DNA from: Candidatus Ozemibacter sibiricus | Lineage (GTDB): Bacteria; Muiribacteriota; Ozemobacteria; Ozemobacterales; Ozemobacteraceae | Assembly: GCA_003327425.1 (NCBI GenBank) | Contig: QOQW01000023.1 | Span: 41,911-105,910 of the forward strand | Direction of reading: 5' to 3' | DNA: 64,000 nt | Shown: positions 11,733-20,584 of the stretch, in pieces | Numbering within the stretch: the first letter of the stretch is position 1 | How the letters are laid out: every line of letters begins with the position of its first letter | Program-made: the position numbers and the translations under genes | The notes under the pieces: generated by a model | The model's input: the letters and a program-made list of their open reading frames with translations, nothing else | Told to the model about the DNA's origin: nothing | Databases searched by the model: none

Positions 11733-14655
11733 GGCCAGGTTCTTCCGTTCCGACTCCCTCGTTCGCTGGCTGGGATGGCTGATCCTGGCGATGGGGCTGG
11801 CCGCGTGGTGGCTGCTCGACCGGCTCGAACAGGCGCGGCACGACCTCCTCCAGGTGCATCGACGGGATGAGCTGCACGGCCTGCTGCCATTGCTGCGGGC
11901 GCGTGACGACCCCGCCATGCTGACCGGCGAATTCCTGCGCGAGGCGGTCCGGCCCTGGCTCCGACGGGAGCCCGCCGCTCTCGTCCCCCTGCAGCATCGC
12001 CTGTCGGACCTGTTCGGTCAGCATCTCGCCCTGGCGGTGTTCGACGAGCAAGCGCGGGTGGTGACAGCGACCGGGTTCCCCTCGCGCGACCTCCAGGGGC
12101 TCGGCGAACTGGCGAGCGGCCATCTCGCCCTCCTGAACGGGACGAGCTCATACACCGCGCGGATGGATGACCTCCAGATCCGCTTGTTCGGGACCTACAG
12201 CCTCTTGCGGAATGCCACCAGCATGGTCCTGGTCGAGCCGCAGACCTTCCAGGGACGGCCAGGGATGTTCCTGCTCGCGCTTCTGGCCTCGCAACCGGTC
12301 CGGCTGAGTCGACGGGTCCGCCTTCAGGCGAAGCACGATGGCCGCGGGGCGTCGGCCCCTCTCATCATCCCGCGCGGCGCTCTGGCGATGTTCGTGCCAG
12401 CGAGGTGCTATGAAGACCCGCAGGTGGCGGCCCGCCTGCTGACGAGCCCGGAATTGTCGGCGGTGCTGCCGATGTGGGCCGGACCGGCCACCGCGAGTCT
12501 CGGTCTGCCCGACGCCGAACCGACCTTTGCCGGGGCCTTGCACCGGGCCATGGCCGTGGCCTCGCAAGGATCGGTCGTGACCGAGGCAGGCAGCGGGTGT
12601 TTCCTCCACTTGACCCGTCCCGCCGGTTGGGTCCTCGTGCATCATGGCCCGGGCGCGGCTGCCTGGCGGCTGGCCCGTTCGCCCTGGCTGCTGGCCGGAG
12701 CGCTCTTGCTGCTGGGCCGGCTGGGGCTGCTCTGGCGACGACGGTGGGCGGGCCAGGCCCGATGGCCCGGGGCGATGGCTCGGCATTTTCTGCAGATGGC
12801 GACGCTGGCCGGTCTGATCCCGACGCTCGGCCTGCTCTGGACCCTGTGGGCCCGGGCCACCCTCGATCGGACGACGGTTCGCGAAGATCTGTTCCGTTCC
12901 ATGGAAATCCGGATGGAAACGTTGGAACAACGTCACAATCGTCGCCTGCAACAGGCGCTGACCGCCCTCAAGCGGTTCGTCGACCATCCAGGGTGGGCGG
13001 TCCCCCCTCTTTCGCCCGAGCGGATCGAGTCATGGATGGCAACCCTGGACGAGGCCATTCTCAAAGACGTCTACGTCGTCTCGCCCGGGTTGGCCGAACC
13101 GCTTTACGGCCGCGGCCGGGAGGCGAGCCTGCGGGAGGGGGGAGCCACCCCGACGGCGTCGGCCAAACTGGTCCCCTTCATGAAGTCCTTGCTGATGTAC
13201 ACCGCCAAGGCGCTGAAAATGGACCTCGTCACCGACGCCTCACGACCCCAGACAGGAATCCACCAGGATCTGCAAGGTGGCATGCTCTTCGAATACACCT
13301 TGCAAGGGGCCGGGCCGACCAACCTCCTGCGGTTGTTCGCGGAGACCGAACGGGTCATTCCCGTCGAGATGTTCGGCGAATCGACCTGGTCGTACGTCGC
13401 CATCGCCCGCCATCGGCGGCAGCAGCCTCAGCGGCTGATCTTCATCAACATGAACCGCGACCAGTTGCAGCGTCAGAACTTCCTCGCCTGGGTGCAGGAA
13501 GAAAACGAAGCGGAAGGTTTGTTTCCCCGGGCCGCCTTCATGACGTCCGCGGGGCAACCCTTCCCCTTCGTCTTTCCCGAATGGTCGGACACCTTCCCGC
13601 TGATCGAAACCATCCTGCGCCAGACCGCCCGGGAAAACGGCGTACAGCGGCTGATCCTGCCGCGGGCCGACGGGGGCCGCCTGCTCTGCCTGGCCCGCCC
13701 GCTGCGCGGCGCCGACTTCGTGGTGGCCCTGCTGCGCCGGCTGCCCGAGGACATTCCCCCGCGATCGGGTCAGGGAGTCGTCTGGGTGGTCCTTTTCTAT
13801 CCTTTCCTGGTGCTGGGTCTGGCCGCCCTGCTCTTCCATGGTTTCCTGCTCAACCCGGTCAGAGAACTTCACACCGGCGTCAACAGCATGGCCGCAGGCC
13901 AATACGAGGTGCGATTGCCCGTGCTGACCGACGACGAGATCGGCGATCTGTGCCGCAGCTTCAATCGCCTGGCGGAAGGGCTGCGGGAGAAGGAATTCCT
14001 GCGACGCTTCATCTCCGATCTGACGATAGCCGCGGTGGAACGCGGCCAGACCGGCCAGACCGGCCAGGCGACCCGAGTGCCGGGGACGATCCTGCTGGCC
14101 GACATCCGCTCTTTCACGACCCTGGCCGAGGAGCATACGCCCGAAGAAGTGGTCGAGATGCTGAACGGCTACCTGACCCAGATGGAAGTGCTGATCGAGA
14201 ACCAGGGCGGCACCATCGACAAATTCATCGGTGACGCCATTCTGGCCGTCTTCCTGCCCGTGCACGGGCGCGACCATCCGGCCCGACGGGCCAGCCAGGC
14301 CGCGCTCGACATGATGCGCGGCGTCGACCGGTTCAACCGCGACCGCCAGCGCCGGGGGCGATTCCCCATCGCCATCGGGGTCGGCATCGCCACCGGCGAC
14401 CTGCTGATGGGTCTGCTGGGCCGCTCGGACGGGCGCCGCGACTTCGCCGTGACCGGCCCTACCGTCAACCGCGCCGCCGCCATGGAGAAATGGACCAAGC
14501 AGGCTCGCCACACCAAGGTGGTCGTCTGCCCGACCACCGCCGACCGGCTGGGCGAAGGCTGGGCCCTGGCCCCCCTGGCCGGCCCGGACGGCCAACCGGT
14601 GGGCTACGAGATCGCCGCCCGCCGCAGCTCGGCCGCGGCACCGGCGCTCGCCTGA
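11722..14655 (+). CDS. Membrane class III nucleotide cyclase subunit, metal-binding type; lacks the transition-state Arg
   Basis: The 977 residues share the layout of the upstream gene: a helix at 12-35, an extracytoplasmic domain, central helices around 312-380, a second extracytoplasmic domain, a helix near 690-712, HAMP about 712-765 and a cyclase domain from about 785. Both metal aspartates are present (Asp794 in LLADIRSF and Asp838 in DKFIGDA). The substrate motif reads FAVTGPTVNRAAAMEK instead of FTVIGDxVNLAARLE, so the adenine-contact position is Ala909 and the transition-state Arg position is Ala920; Asn916 remains. In a heterodimer it would play the part of mammalian C1 while the 8916 gene plays C2. 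The start overlaps the upstream coding sequence, implying coupled translation. Confidence 0.88.
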   Translation: MTPEARFFRSDSLVRWLGWLILAMGLAAWWLLDRLEQARHDLLQVHRRDELHGLLPLLRARDDPAMLTGEFLREAVRPWLRREPAALVPLQHRLSDLFGQHLALAVFDEQARVVTATGFPSRDLQGLGELASGHLALLNGTSSYTARMDDLQIRLFGTYSLLRNATSMVLVEPQTFQGRPGMFLLALLASQPVRLSRRVRLQAKHDGRGASAPLIIPRGALAMFVPARCYEDPQVAARLLTSPELSAVLPMWAGPATASLGLPDAEPTFAGALHRAMAVASQGSVVTEAGSGCFLHLTRPAGWVLVHHGPGAAAWRLARSPWLLAGALLLLGRLGLLWRRRWAGQARWPGAMARHFLQMATLAGLIPTLGLLWTLWARATLDRTTVREDLFRSMEIRMETLEQRHNRRLQQALTALKRFVDHPGWAVPPLSPERIESWMATLDEAILKDVYVVSPGLAEPLYGRGREASLREGGATPTASAKLVPFMKSLLMYTAKALKMDLVTDASRPQTGIHQDLQGGMLFEYTLQGAGPTNLLRLFAETERVIPVEMFGESTWSYVAIARHRRQQPQRLIFINMNRDQLQRQNFLAWVQEENEAEGLFPRAAFMTSAGQPFPFVFPEWSDTFPLIETILRQTARENGVQRLILPRADGGRLLCLARPLRGADFVVALLRRLPEDIPPRSGQGVVWVVLFYPFLVLGLAALLFHGFLLNPVRELHTGVNSMAAGQYEVRLPVLTDDEIGDLCRSFNRLAEGLREKEFLRRFISDLTIAAVERGQTGQTGQATRVPGTILLADIRSFTTLAEEHTPEEVVEMLNGYLTQMEVLIENQGGTIDKFIGDAILAVFLPVHGRDHPARRASQAALDMMRGVDRFNRDRQRRGRFPIAIGVGIATGDLLMGLLGRSDGRRDFAVTGPTVNRAAAMEKWTKQARHTKVVVCPTTADRLGEGWALAPLAGPDGQPVGYEIAARRSSAAAPALA

Positions 14656-14674
14656 GCCGAGCCTGTCCGACGCC

Positions 14675-16798
14675 TCATTTGGTGCGAATGTAGTGGACCC
14701 CTTTCCAGTCGGGGCCGGGGGGATGCTGTTGATAGGTCTGGGCGATCTGCCGCAGTTGCCGGCACGACAGATCGTCGGGACGAAGGGCGAACGCCGGCTC
14801 CAACAGGCGGTCCACCTCGCCGAACCGACGGTCGAGATAGGCGGCGAACGCGGCTTCGTAGGCAGCCGCGAAGGCCAGATCGGCGGCGGCGACCTGCCCA
14901 ACCTCGCCCAGCGGCTCGTAGATGCGCTCGGGTTGGGTTTTGCCTTTGGCGATCACCAGATCGACCAGACGCCAATGGAAGGCATCGCCCGCCTGCTGGC
15001 GCAAGGCCTCGGACACCAGGATGCCGGTGCCATAGAGCTTGTTCATGCCCTCCAGGCGGGAAGCCAGGTTCACGCAATCGCCGAAGCAGGTATAGTTCAT
15101 CCGATCGGGAGCGCCGAAGTTGCCCACGACGACCTTGCCGAAGGACAGACCGAAACGGGCGTGGAGGATGGGCTTGCCGGCAGCCGCGGCGCGGGCGCGG
15201 AACCCGGTCATGAAGGCCTGACAGGCCAGCGCGGTGCGCACAGCCAGGACCGGGTGCCCCGGCACCTCGCGGGGGGCGTTCCACATGGCCATCAGGGCAT
15301 CGCCGATGATCTTGTCGATGGTGCCCTGCCCCTGCCGGATGATCGCCATCACGTCCTGGAAATATTCCGACAGGATGACGGACAGCTCGACCGGATCGAG
15401 CGATTCAGCCAGGGTCGTGAAATCCTTGATGTCGCAGAATAGCAGCGTGACCTCCTGGACGTGGCCGCCCAGCTTGGCGGCTTCGCCACGCGCGAGCAGC
15501 TCGCGGACGACCTCGGTCGGCACATAGCGGGCGAACGATTCGAGGGCGGATTGCATCCGGGCCTGGGCCACGGCCAGTTGATGGATCTCCTGGATGCGCG
15601 ACAGCGAAACGCTCGTCTCCGGGAAATCGAGCGCGGTGATGGCCTTGCTGGCTTCGGCCAGATCGGCCAGCGGCCGGCTGAACGAGCGGGCCAGCCCTAT
15701 GCCCAGCAGGAGATTGACGAGCAAAGCCACCACCGTGACCGCCAGGAACAGGTTGCGCTGGTGAATGGCTTCGTGCAGGAAGTCGTCTTCCGGCGAGACG
15801 AGGCAGATCAACAGATCATTGTTGGGCGGCAGCGTATAGGGCATGGCGAGGGCCCACCAGGTGGCGCCCTCGCATTCGAAGGAGAACGGCCACCGTTTGT
15901 AGGGGAACCCCCGAGCGGCGACCGACAGCGCCGGGATCTGCAGTTCCTCGACCCGCGGCAGCCGTTCGAAGATGCCGGCCAGATCGACCTCGTTCGGCAC
16001 CCGCCGGGGTCGACCAATCACCTGCAGGCGGTCGTCCAGCACCATGGCATAGCCGTTCAGGCTGGGCCGGGTGCGGGAGGTCAGGTTCGAGATGCGGTCC
16101 AGCATGATGTTGAAGGTGATGACGAAGGTCCCACCATCGGCGCGCTGGCAGACCGCCGACAGGGCGATGCCCGAGTTCTGGCTGGTGTGCAAAATGAACG
16201 GGGGCGACCAGTATTTGGGGCCGCTGCCGCCACCGGTGGCCACTCCGAGGGCCCCGGCATACCATGGCCGGGTGCGGGCATCGAACGGTTCGGTTGCGAC
16301 CTGGGTGTCGAGCAGCTTGCCGGTGGCATCGTAGGTCAAGAGCAGGCTCGGTCGGGAAGCGGTATCCGCGAACACAAGGCGCCCCAGGAACCCTTCGCCC
16401 TCGACCCCCTGCCGGTGACTGAAGCCGTCCTCCTGGCCCGTGCAGATGGAGGAGATCTGGGGGGTGGTGCGCAGGATGCCCTGGCAGAAGGCCGCGAACT
16501 CGTTGATCCGCTCCGGATGGAGGACTCCCTGGCGGGCCAGCTCCTGGGTCAGTTCAAGCGCGCTCTCGATCGGATGGAAGAATCCCTCGAGGTACGCATG
16601 CATCGTCTTGCCGGCGCCGACGAGGTATTCGCGGGCCTGCTCCTGGGCCGCCCGCACGCTTCCCCACCAGAAGACCCCGAGCAGAGTCCCCGCGATCAGC
16701 AGGATCGGCAACGACAGCAGCAGGAACATGCCGGCCATCAACCCGATGCGCCAGGACGACGAAGGAGGAGGAGAAAGCCGAGAGCTGGATTCAGTCAT
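14675..16798 (-). CDS. dCache-HAMP class III adenylate/guanylate cyclase
   Basis: I place the start at 16798 (MTESSSRL), just before the first membrane helix (RIGLMAGMFLLLSLPILL), rather than at a longer upstream frame; the protein is 707 residues. An extracytoplasmic dCache-type sensor spans about 50-330 and contains the family's DARTRPWYAGA signature. A second helix (FLAVTVVALLVNLLLGIGLA), HAMP and the catalytic domain follow. All catalytic positions are present: FCDIKDF, DKIIGDA, NYTCFGDCVNLASRLE. It should be a functional homodimer making cAMP (Lys/Thr specificity pair) in response to a periplasmic small molecule. It is convergent with the cyclase pair, with 19 bp between. Confidence 0.9.
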   Translation of the reverse strand: MTESSSRLSPPPSSSWRIGLMAGMFLLLSLPILLIAGTLLGVFWWGSVRAAQEQAREYLVGAGKTMHAYLEGFFHPIESALELTQELARQGVLHPERINEFAAFCQGILRTTPQISSICTGQEDGFSHRQGVEGEGFLGRLVFADTASRPSLLLTYDATGKLLDTQVATEPFDARTRPWYAGALGVATGGGSGPKYWSPPFILHTSQNSGIALSAVCQRADGGTFVITFNIMLDRISNLTSRTRPSLNGYAMVLDDRLQVIGRPRRVPNEVDLAGIFERLPRVEELQIPALSVAARGFPYKRWPFSFECEGATWWALAMPYTLPPNNDLLICLVSPEDDFLHEAIHQRNLFLAVTVVALLVNLLLGIGLARSFSRPLADLAEASKAITALDFPETSVSLSRIQEIHQLAVAQARMQSALESFARYVPTEVVRELLARGEAAKLGGHVQEVTLLFCDIKDFTTLAESLDPVELSVILSEYFQDVMAIIRQGQGTIDKIIGDALMAMWNAPREVPGHPVLAVRTALACQAFMTGFRARAAAAGKPILHARFGLSFGKVVVGNFGAPDRMNYTCFGDCVNLASRLEGMNKLYGTGILVSEALRQQAGDAFHWRLVDLVIAKGKTQPERIYEPLGEVGQVAAADLAFAAAYEAAFAAYLDRRFGEVDRLLEPAFALRPDDLSCRQLRQIAQTYQQHPPGPDWKGVHYIRTK

Positions 16799-16847
16799 GA
16801 TCTTGCCCTGTTCTTCCCAACGATCGCCGCACCGCGACCTCGCACGC

Positions 16848-16876
16848 ATTCTCCCATGAAGCCGGCGCCCCGGCAA
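16848..16876 (-). promoter_or_regulatory. Promoter candidate for the dCache cyclase
   Basis: On the minus strand TTGCCG (16876-16871), 17 nt and GAGAAT (16853-16848) lie about 50 nt before the start codon. Each hexamer matches consensus at four of six positions. It supports the shorter start at 16798. Confidence 0.4.
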
Positions 16877-17013
16877 GACGTCAGGATGGCCGCCGCGGTC
16901 GACGATGCCGCGGTTGGCCAAGACGCGAGGAAGTGAGGTAGACTGGGACAAGCATCCCTGACGGGAGGACGACCGGGGCGATCGTCGCGACCCGAGTGCC
17001 AAGGAGGATGACC

Positions 17014-18243
17014 ATGGAATGGATCAAGGACAAGCGCAGCATTTCGGCCGACGCCCGCGTGCCGATCAAGTCGTGGTGCCCCGACCCCGAGCCCGAGGCC
17101 CTGGCCCAAGCGGCCAATCTCGCGGCCCACCCGGAGGTCGAAGGGCATGTCGCCCTGATGCCCGACTGCCACGTCGGGTTCGGCATGCCGATCGGCGGGG
17201 TCATCGCCTGCCCCCGGGCGGTCATTCCCAACGCGGTCGGCGTCGACATCGGCTGCGGCATGGGCGCCGTGCGCACCTCGCAGCCGGCCGAGACCGTGGC
17301 CGATCGCACCCGCCTGCGCGCCATCCTCGAGGATATCAAGCGCCGCATCCCGGTCGGCGAGGGGCATAGCCACCGTTCGCGCCAGGACTGGAAAGGCTTC
17401 GAGACCTTCCTCGACTCCCTCGGCGACGAAACGCCCGGCTGGCTGGGAGCGCAGGGTCTCGACCTCGATCGCAAGAATCTCGGCACGCTGGGCGGCGGCA
17501 ACCACTTCATCGAGCTGCAGGCCGACACCGAAGGCACCCTCTGGATCATGCTCCACAGCGGATCGCGCAACCTCGGCTACCGCATCGCCAGCCACTACCA
17601 CAAACGGGCGCTGGCCCTCAACCAGCGCTGGCAGAGCCGGCTTCCCGCCGCCGACCTCGCCTTCCTGCCCATCGACTGCGAGGAAGGCCAGGCCTACCTG
17701 CGGGACATGCAGTTCGCCCTCGCCTACGCCGCCGAGAACCGGCGGCGCATGCTGGCCGTGGTCAAGGAGGTGCTGGCCGACCACCTGCCCCGCATCGCCT
17801 TCGTCCAGGAGATCAACATCCATCACAACTACGCCGCCCGCGAGGAGCACTTCGGTCGCCAGGTCTGGGTCCACCGCAAGGGGGCCACCGCTGCCCGCCG
17901 CGGCGAGCTGGGCATCATCCCTGGCAGCATGGGCACCAGCTCCTACATCGTGCGTGGCCGGGGCAACCCCGACTCGTTCGCCTCCTGCTCGCACGGGGCC
18001 GGCCGCGTCATGGGCCGCGCCGAAGCCAGCCGCCGCCTCACCCTCGAGGAGTGCGACCGGGCCATGGAGGGCATCGTCTTCGACCGCTGGCCTCGTAGTG
18101 GCGGCGGCAAGCGCCGCGGCGGCGCCTTCGACTTCGGCGAAGCCCCCCAGGCCTACAAGGACATCGACCGGGTCATCGCCCAGCAGCTCGATCTGATCGA
18201 GCCCCTGGTCAAACTGCGCCCCCTGGGCGTCATCAAAGGGTAG
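17014..18243 (+). CDS. rtcB: RNA-splicing ligase RtcB
   Basis: RtcB joins RNA 2',3'-cyclic phosphate or 3'-phosphate ends to 5'-OH ends using GTP and Mn2+, in tRNA or rRNA repair. The start at 17014 has AAGGAGG six bases upstream; earlier in-frame starts overlap that site. The 409 residues equal the usual length. Seen motifs: MPDCHVGFGMPIGG, the metal-binding Cys81 in GVDIGCGMGA, GGGNHFIEL, HSGSRNLG, and the guanylylated His327 in SCSHGAGRVMG. No RtcA, RtcR or archease gene is nearby. It stands alone between a cyclase gene and the DUF3857 operon, so its regulation and RNA target are open. Confidence 0.96.
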   Translation: MEWIKDKRSISADARVPIKSWCPDPEPEALAQAANLAAHPEVEGHVALMPDCHVGFGMPIGGVIACPRAVIPNAVGVDIGCGMGAVRTSQPAETVADRTRLRAILEDIKRRIPVGEGHSHRSRQDWKGFETFLDSLGDETPGWLGAQGLDLDRKNLGTLGGGNHFIELQADTEGTLWIMLHSGSRNLGYRIASHYHKRALALNQRWQSRLPAADLAFLPIDCEEGQAYLRDMQFALAYAAENRRRMLAVVKEVLADHLPRIAFVQEINIHHNYAAREEHFGRQVWVHRKGATAARRGELGIIPGSMGTSSYIVRGRGNPDSFASCSHGAGRVMGRAEASRRLTLEECDRAMEGIVFDRWPRSGGGKRRGGAFDFGEAPQAYKDIDRVIAQQLDLIEPLVKLRPLGVIKG

Positions 18244-18370
18244 ACCGGTCCCGGGCCTCGGCCTGGTGACCGAGAACAGGCCTTCAGCCGCAGCCATGGG
18301 GCAGGGCCATCGGTTTCCCCTGGCCCATCGACCGTGCACCTCAGAATCGCCGAGCGAACCGCCGACCTGC

Positions 18371-20584
18371 CTATTTCTTCTTGACGACGATCCACTGGGT
18401 GGAGGTTTCCGCCCGTTCTTCCATCAGCTTTTTGTAGAGGGGATAATCGGCCGGCGCCAGGCGGTCGCGGTCACGCCGGAACAGGTCGCGGAAGGTGACC
18501 GTATCGACCGCGAAGCCGAAACTCGAGGCGTAGAGCAGGCCAGGAGCCCCGGCCGCCACGCCTTCCGGCAAGGCATGGAGGGTGAAGCCGGGCGGCAGCT
18601 TGATGGTCAGGCGATGCTCGGTGCGGCCGAGCGTGGACCAGGCCAGCTCGGTCTGCCGCCGCGGGGCTCCCACCATGCGCGCGGAGTAGTCCTGGCGATC
18701 GATCGGCACCGGAATGACCAGCAGATCGTCGCCGCTCTTCAACGCGAAGTCGGGCACTTCGAACCGATAGGTCAGCAGCAGAGGCTGATGCACATCCTCG
18801 AGGTTCTCGAAGGAGAAATCGATCAGACGCGCCCCCGGGAATTGCTCGTGCAGATTGGTCTCCAACTCGACCCGGATTTCATCCCGCGTCCGGTTCTTCA
18901 TCCGACGCCGCTCGGCCTGGACATTCCCGCGCGGCCGCTCGCGGGCCGTGACCTTGAGCGTGCCATCGACCGTGACCTCGGCCTCGGCCTCGACCCGCAA
19001 GGCTTCTTCTTCGGGGTGGCAGAAGGGAATCGTCACCAGACGCCCGTCGGGAATGGTCACGCCGGTCGCCCCCTGCAGGAACGGCAGTCGCACATCTGGC
19101 CCCACATGATCGCCCACCGGCAGGGCGAAGTCGAAGGGAGCGGTCGCTCCGGGCAGCTCGATCGCCAGGAAGTCGCCCTGCGCCAGCGATGGCACCTCCG
19201 ATGCCAGGGCCCCGCCCTCTTTGTCGCGAGCCAGGAGCAACCGATGGTCGACACCCGCCATGGTCAGCAACGTATGGTACAAAAAGACCAGATCGATCAG
19301 GTTGCCCTGCTTTTTCTCGAGGATCACCGCCGGGGGATGAGGCAGGAAGGAATAGGCCTGCGGCGGCACATCGACCACCGTGAATTCTTTGCCTAGAAAG
19401 CAATAGATCTCCCTGGCCTTGGCCAACGCCTCGGAGCGATCGCGGGTCAGGCGGGCGACGAGGGTCTGCAGAGCCGGCAGCGGCATCGCCTCTTCTCGCA
19501 ACGGAGCCAGCGCCGCCGCATAGGAAGCGGCGAGAGCCGCCCAGTCGTCGGCCAGGGCGCAGACCACGCGGGGCGCGAGGCGGGCCAGCCCAGGCTGCTG
19601 CGGCTCGGCGAGCAAGGCAGGCACATCGCGGGCGCTGAAGGCATAGACCTGGCGGTCGCCTTCTGCCGTCACCTCGACCTGCACGGGAATGCCATGCTCC
19701 TCCACCTTGTAGGCGAGCGCACGACCGGCCGGCACGCTGACCACCAGGCGGGAATGCTGCCGGGGCTCGAACCCGCGCAGCACCTTCTCGGCGCAGAACG
19801 GCCGCCAGGGATCAGCCCGCGTGCGGGCGACGCGATATTTCCATTCGACGAGGGTGCCGAGGCCGACCTCGGGAATGGCGAACTTGACCGTATGCCGCTT
19901 CTGGTAGAGCGGAATCGTCGGAAAATCCGTCTCATCGGCGATGGTGCGATCGCCCACGTAGCGCACGGTCCCGGGGCTGCCGGCGACCAGACCCAGGAAA
20001 CCGGCCTTGCCGGGCGTGATGGCCCGGCCATACTCCAGGTCCCAGGTTTCCAGGTCGGGGAAATACGTGAACGTCGTGTTGGCCGCCTCCCGCCCCGCCT
20101 CCTTCAGCACGACGAACAGGTGGCGGACGGCATGGGTCCAGGTGCCGTCGGCGTTCAGATCGTAGCGATCTTCATCGTAGACATCGACCCGCGTCGCTTC
20201 GGGATACACTCGCTCGGTGGGCATGTTCGCGAGGGCGCGACGGACCAGGGGGTCCTGGATCGCCTCGACCCGGTCTTCACCCGGCGGCATGCGCAGGGTC
20301 TCGAACTCCAGCTCGAGCACTTCGGTGGCGGTGAAGGTCCGGACCCGGCCGTCGACCTCGAACACCACCCGCTGCGGCGAGGCGCTGACGGCACGGCCGA
20401 ACAGCTCATCCCCATTGTTCAGCGTCAGCACATCGGCCCCGGCCACGCCAACCGTCAAGCACCAGCAGAAAAGGAGCAGGAAGCGGCCGCCCCATCGCCA
20501 GCCCTGACGGAGCAGCGGGAAAACGGTCGCCAAGCGGGCGGCAGCCCGCCCCGAGATGGCAGCAGAGGGCATGGCGGTCATCAT
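18371..20584 (-). CDS. Secreted DUF3857 protein with a degenerate transglutaminase-like domain
   Basis: The start at 20584 overlaps the upstream stop (ATGA), with AAGGAGG just before. The 737 residues begin with a signal peptide (FLLLFCWCLTVGVAGA). A short beta-rich segment (LNNGDELFGRAVSAS) is followed by DUF3857 (about 85-250), a transglutaminase-like core (about 370-490) and a C-terminal beta domain. Where active relatives have a Cys in G-x-C-x-D, this protein has GNLID with Leu429, and the following His position also looks replaced (DFLAIEL). It is therefore probably not an enzyme. It is co-transcribed with a paralogue that keeps Cys and His, which suggests a structural or regulatory partner. 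Function unknown. Confidence 0.82.
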   Translation of the reverse strand: MMTAMPSAAISGRAAARLATVFPLLRQGWRWGGRFLLLFCWCLTVGVAGADVLTLNNGDELFGRAVSASPQRVVFEVDGRVRTFTATEVLELEFETLRMPPGEDRVEAIQDPLVRRALANMPTERVYPEATRVDVYDEDRYDLNADGTWTHAVRHLFVVLKEAGREAANTTFTYFPDLETWDLEYGRAITPGKAGFLGLVAGSPGTVRYVGDRTIADETDFPTIPLYQKRHTVKFAIPEVGLGTLVEWKYRVARTRADPWRPFCAEKVLRGFEPRQHSRLVVSVPAGRALAYKVEEHGIPVQVEVTAEGDRQVYAFSARDVPALLAEPQQPGLARLAPRVVCALADDWAALAASYAAALAPLREEAMPLPALQTLVARLTRDRSEALAKAREIYCFLGKEFTVVDVPPQAYSFLPHPPAVILEKKQGNLIDLVFLYHTLLTMAGVDHRLLLARDKEGGALASEVPSLAQGDFLAIELPGATAPFDFALPVGDHVGPDVRLPFLQGATGVTIPDGRLVTIPFCHPEEEALRVEAEAEVTVDGTLKVTARERPRGNVQAERRRMKNRTRDEIRVELETNLHEQFPGARLIDFSFENLEDVHQPLLLTYRFEVPDFALKSGDDLLVIPVPIDRQDYSARMVGAPRRQTELAWSTLGRTEHRLTIKLPPGFTLHALPEGVAAGAPGLLYASSFGFAVDTVTFRDLFRRDRDRLAPADYPLYKKLMEERAETSTQWIVVKKK

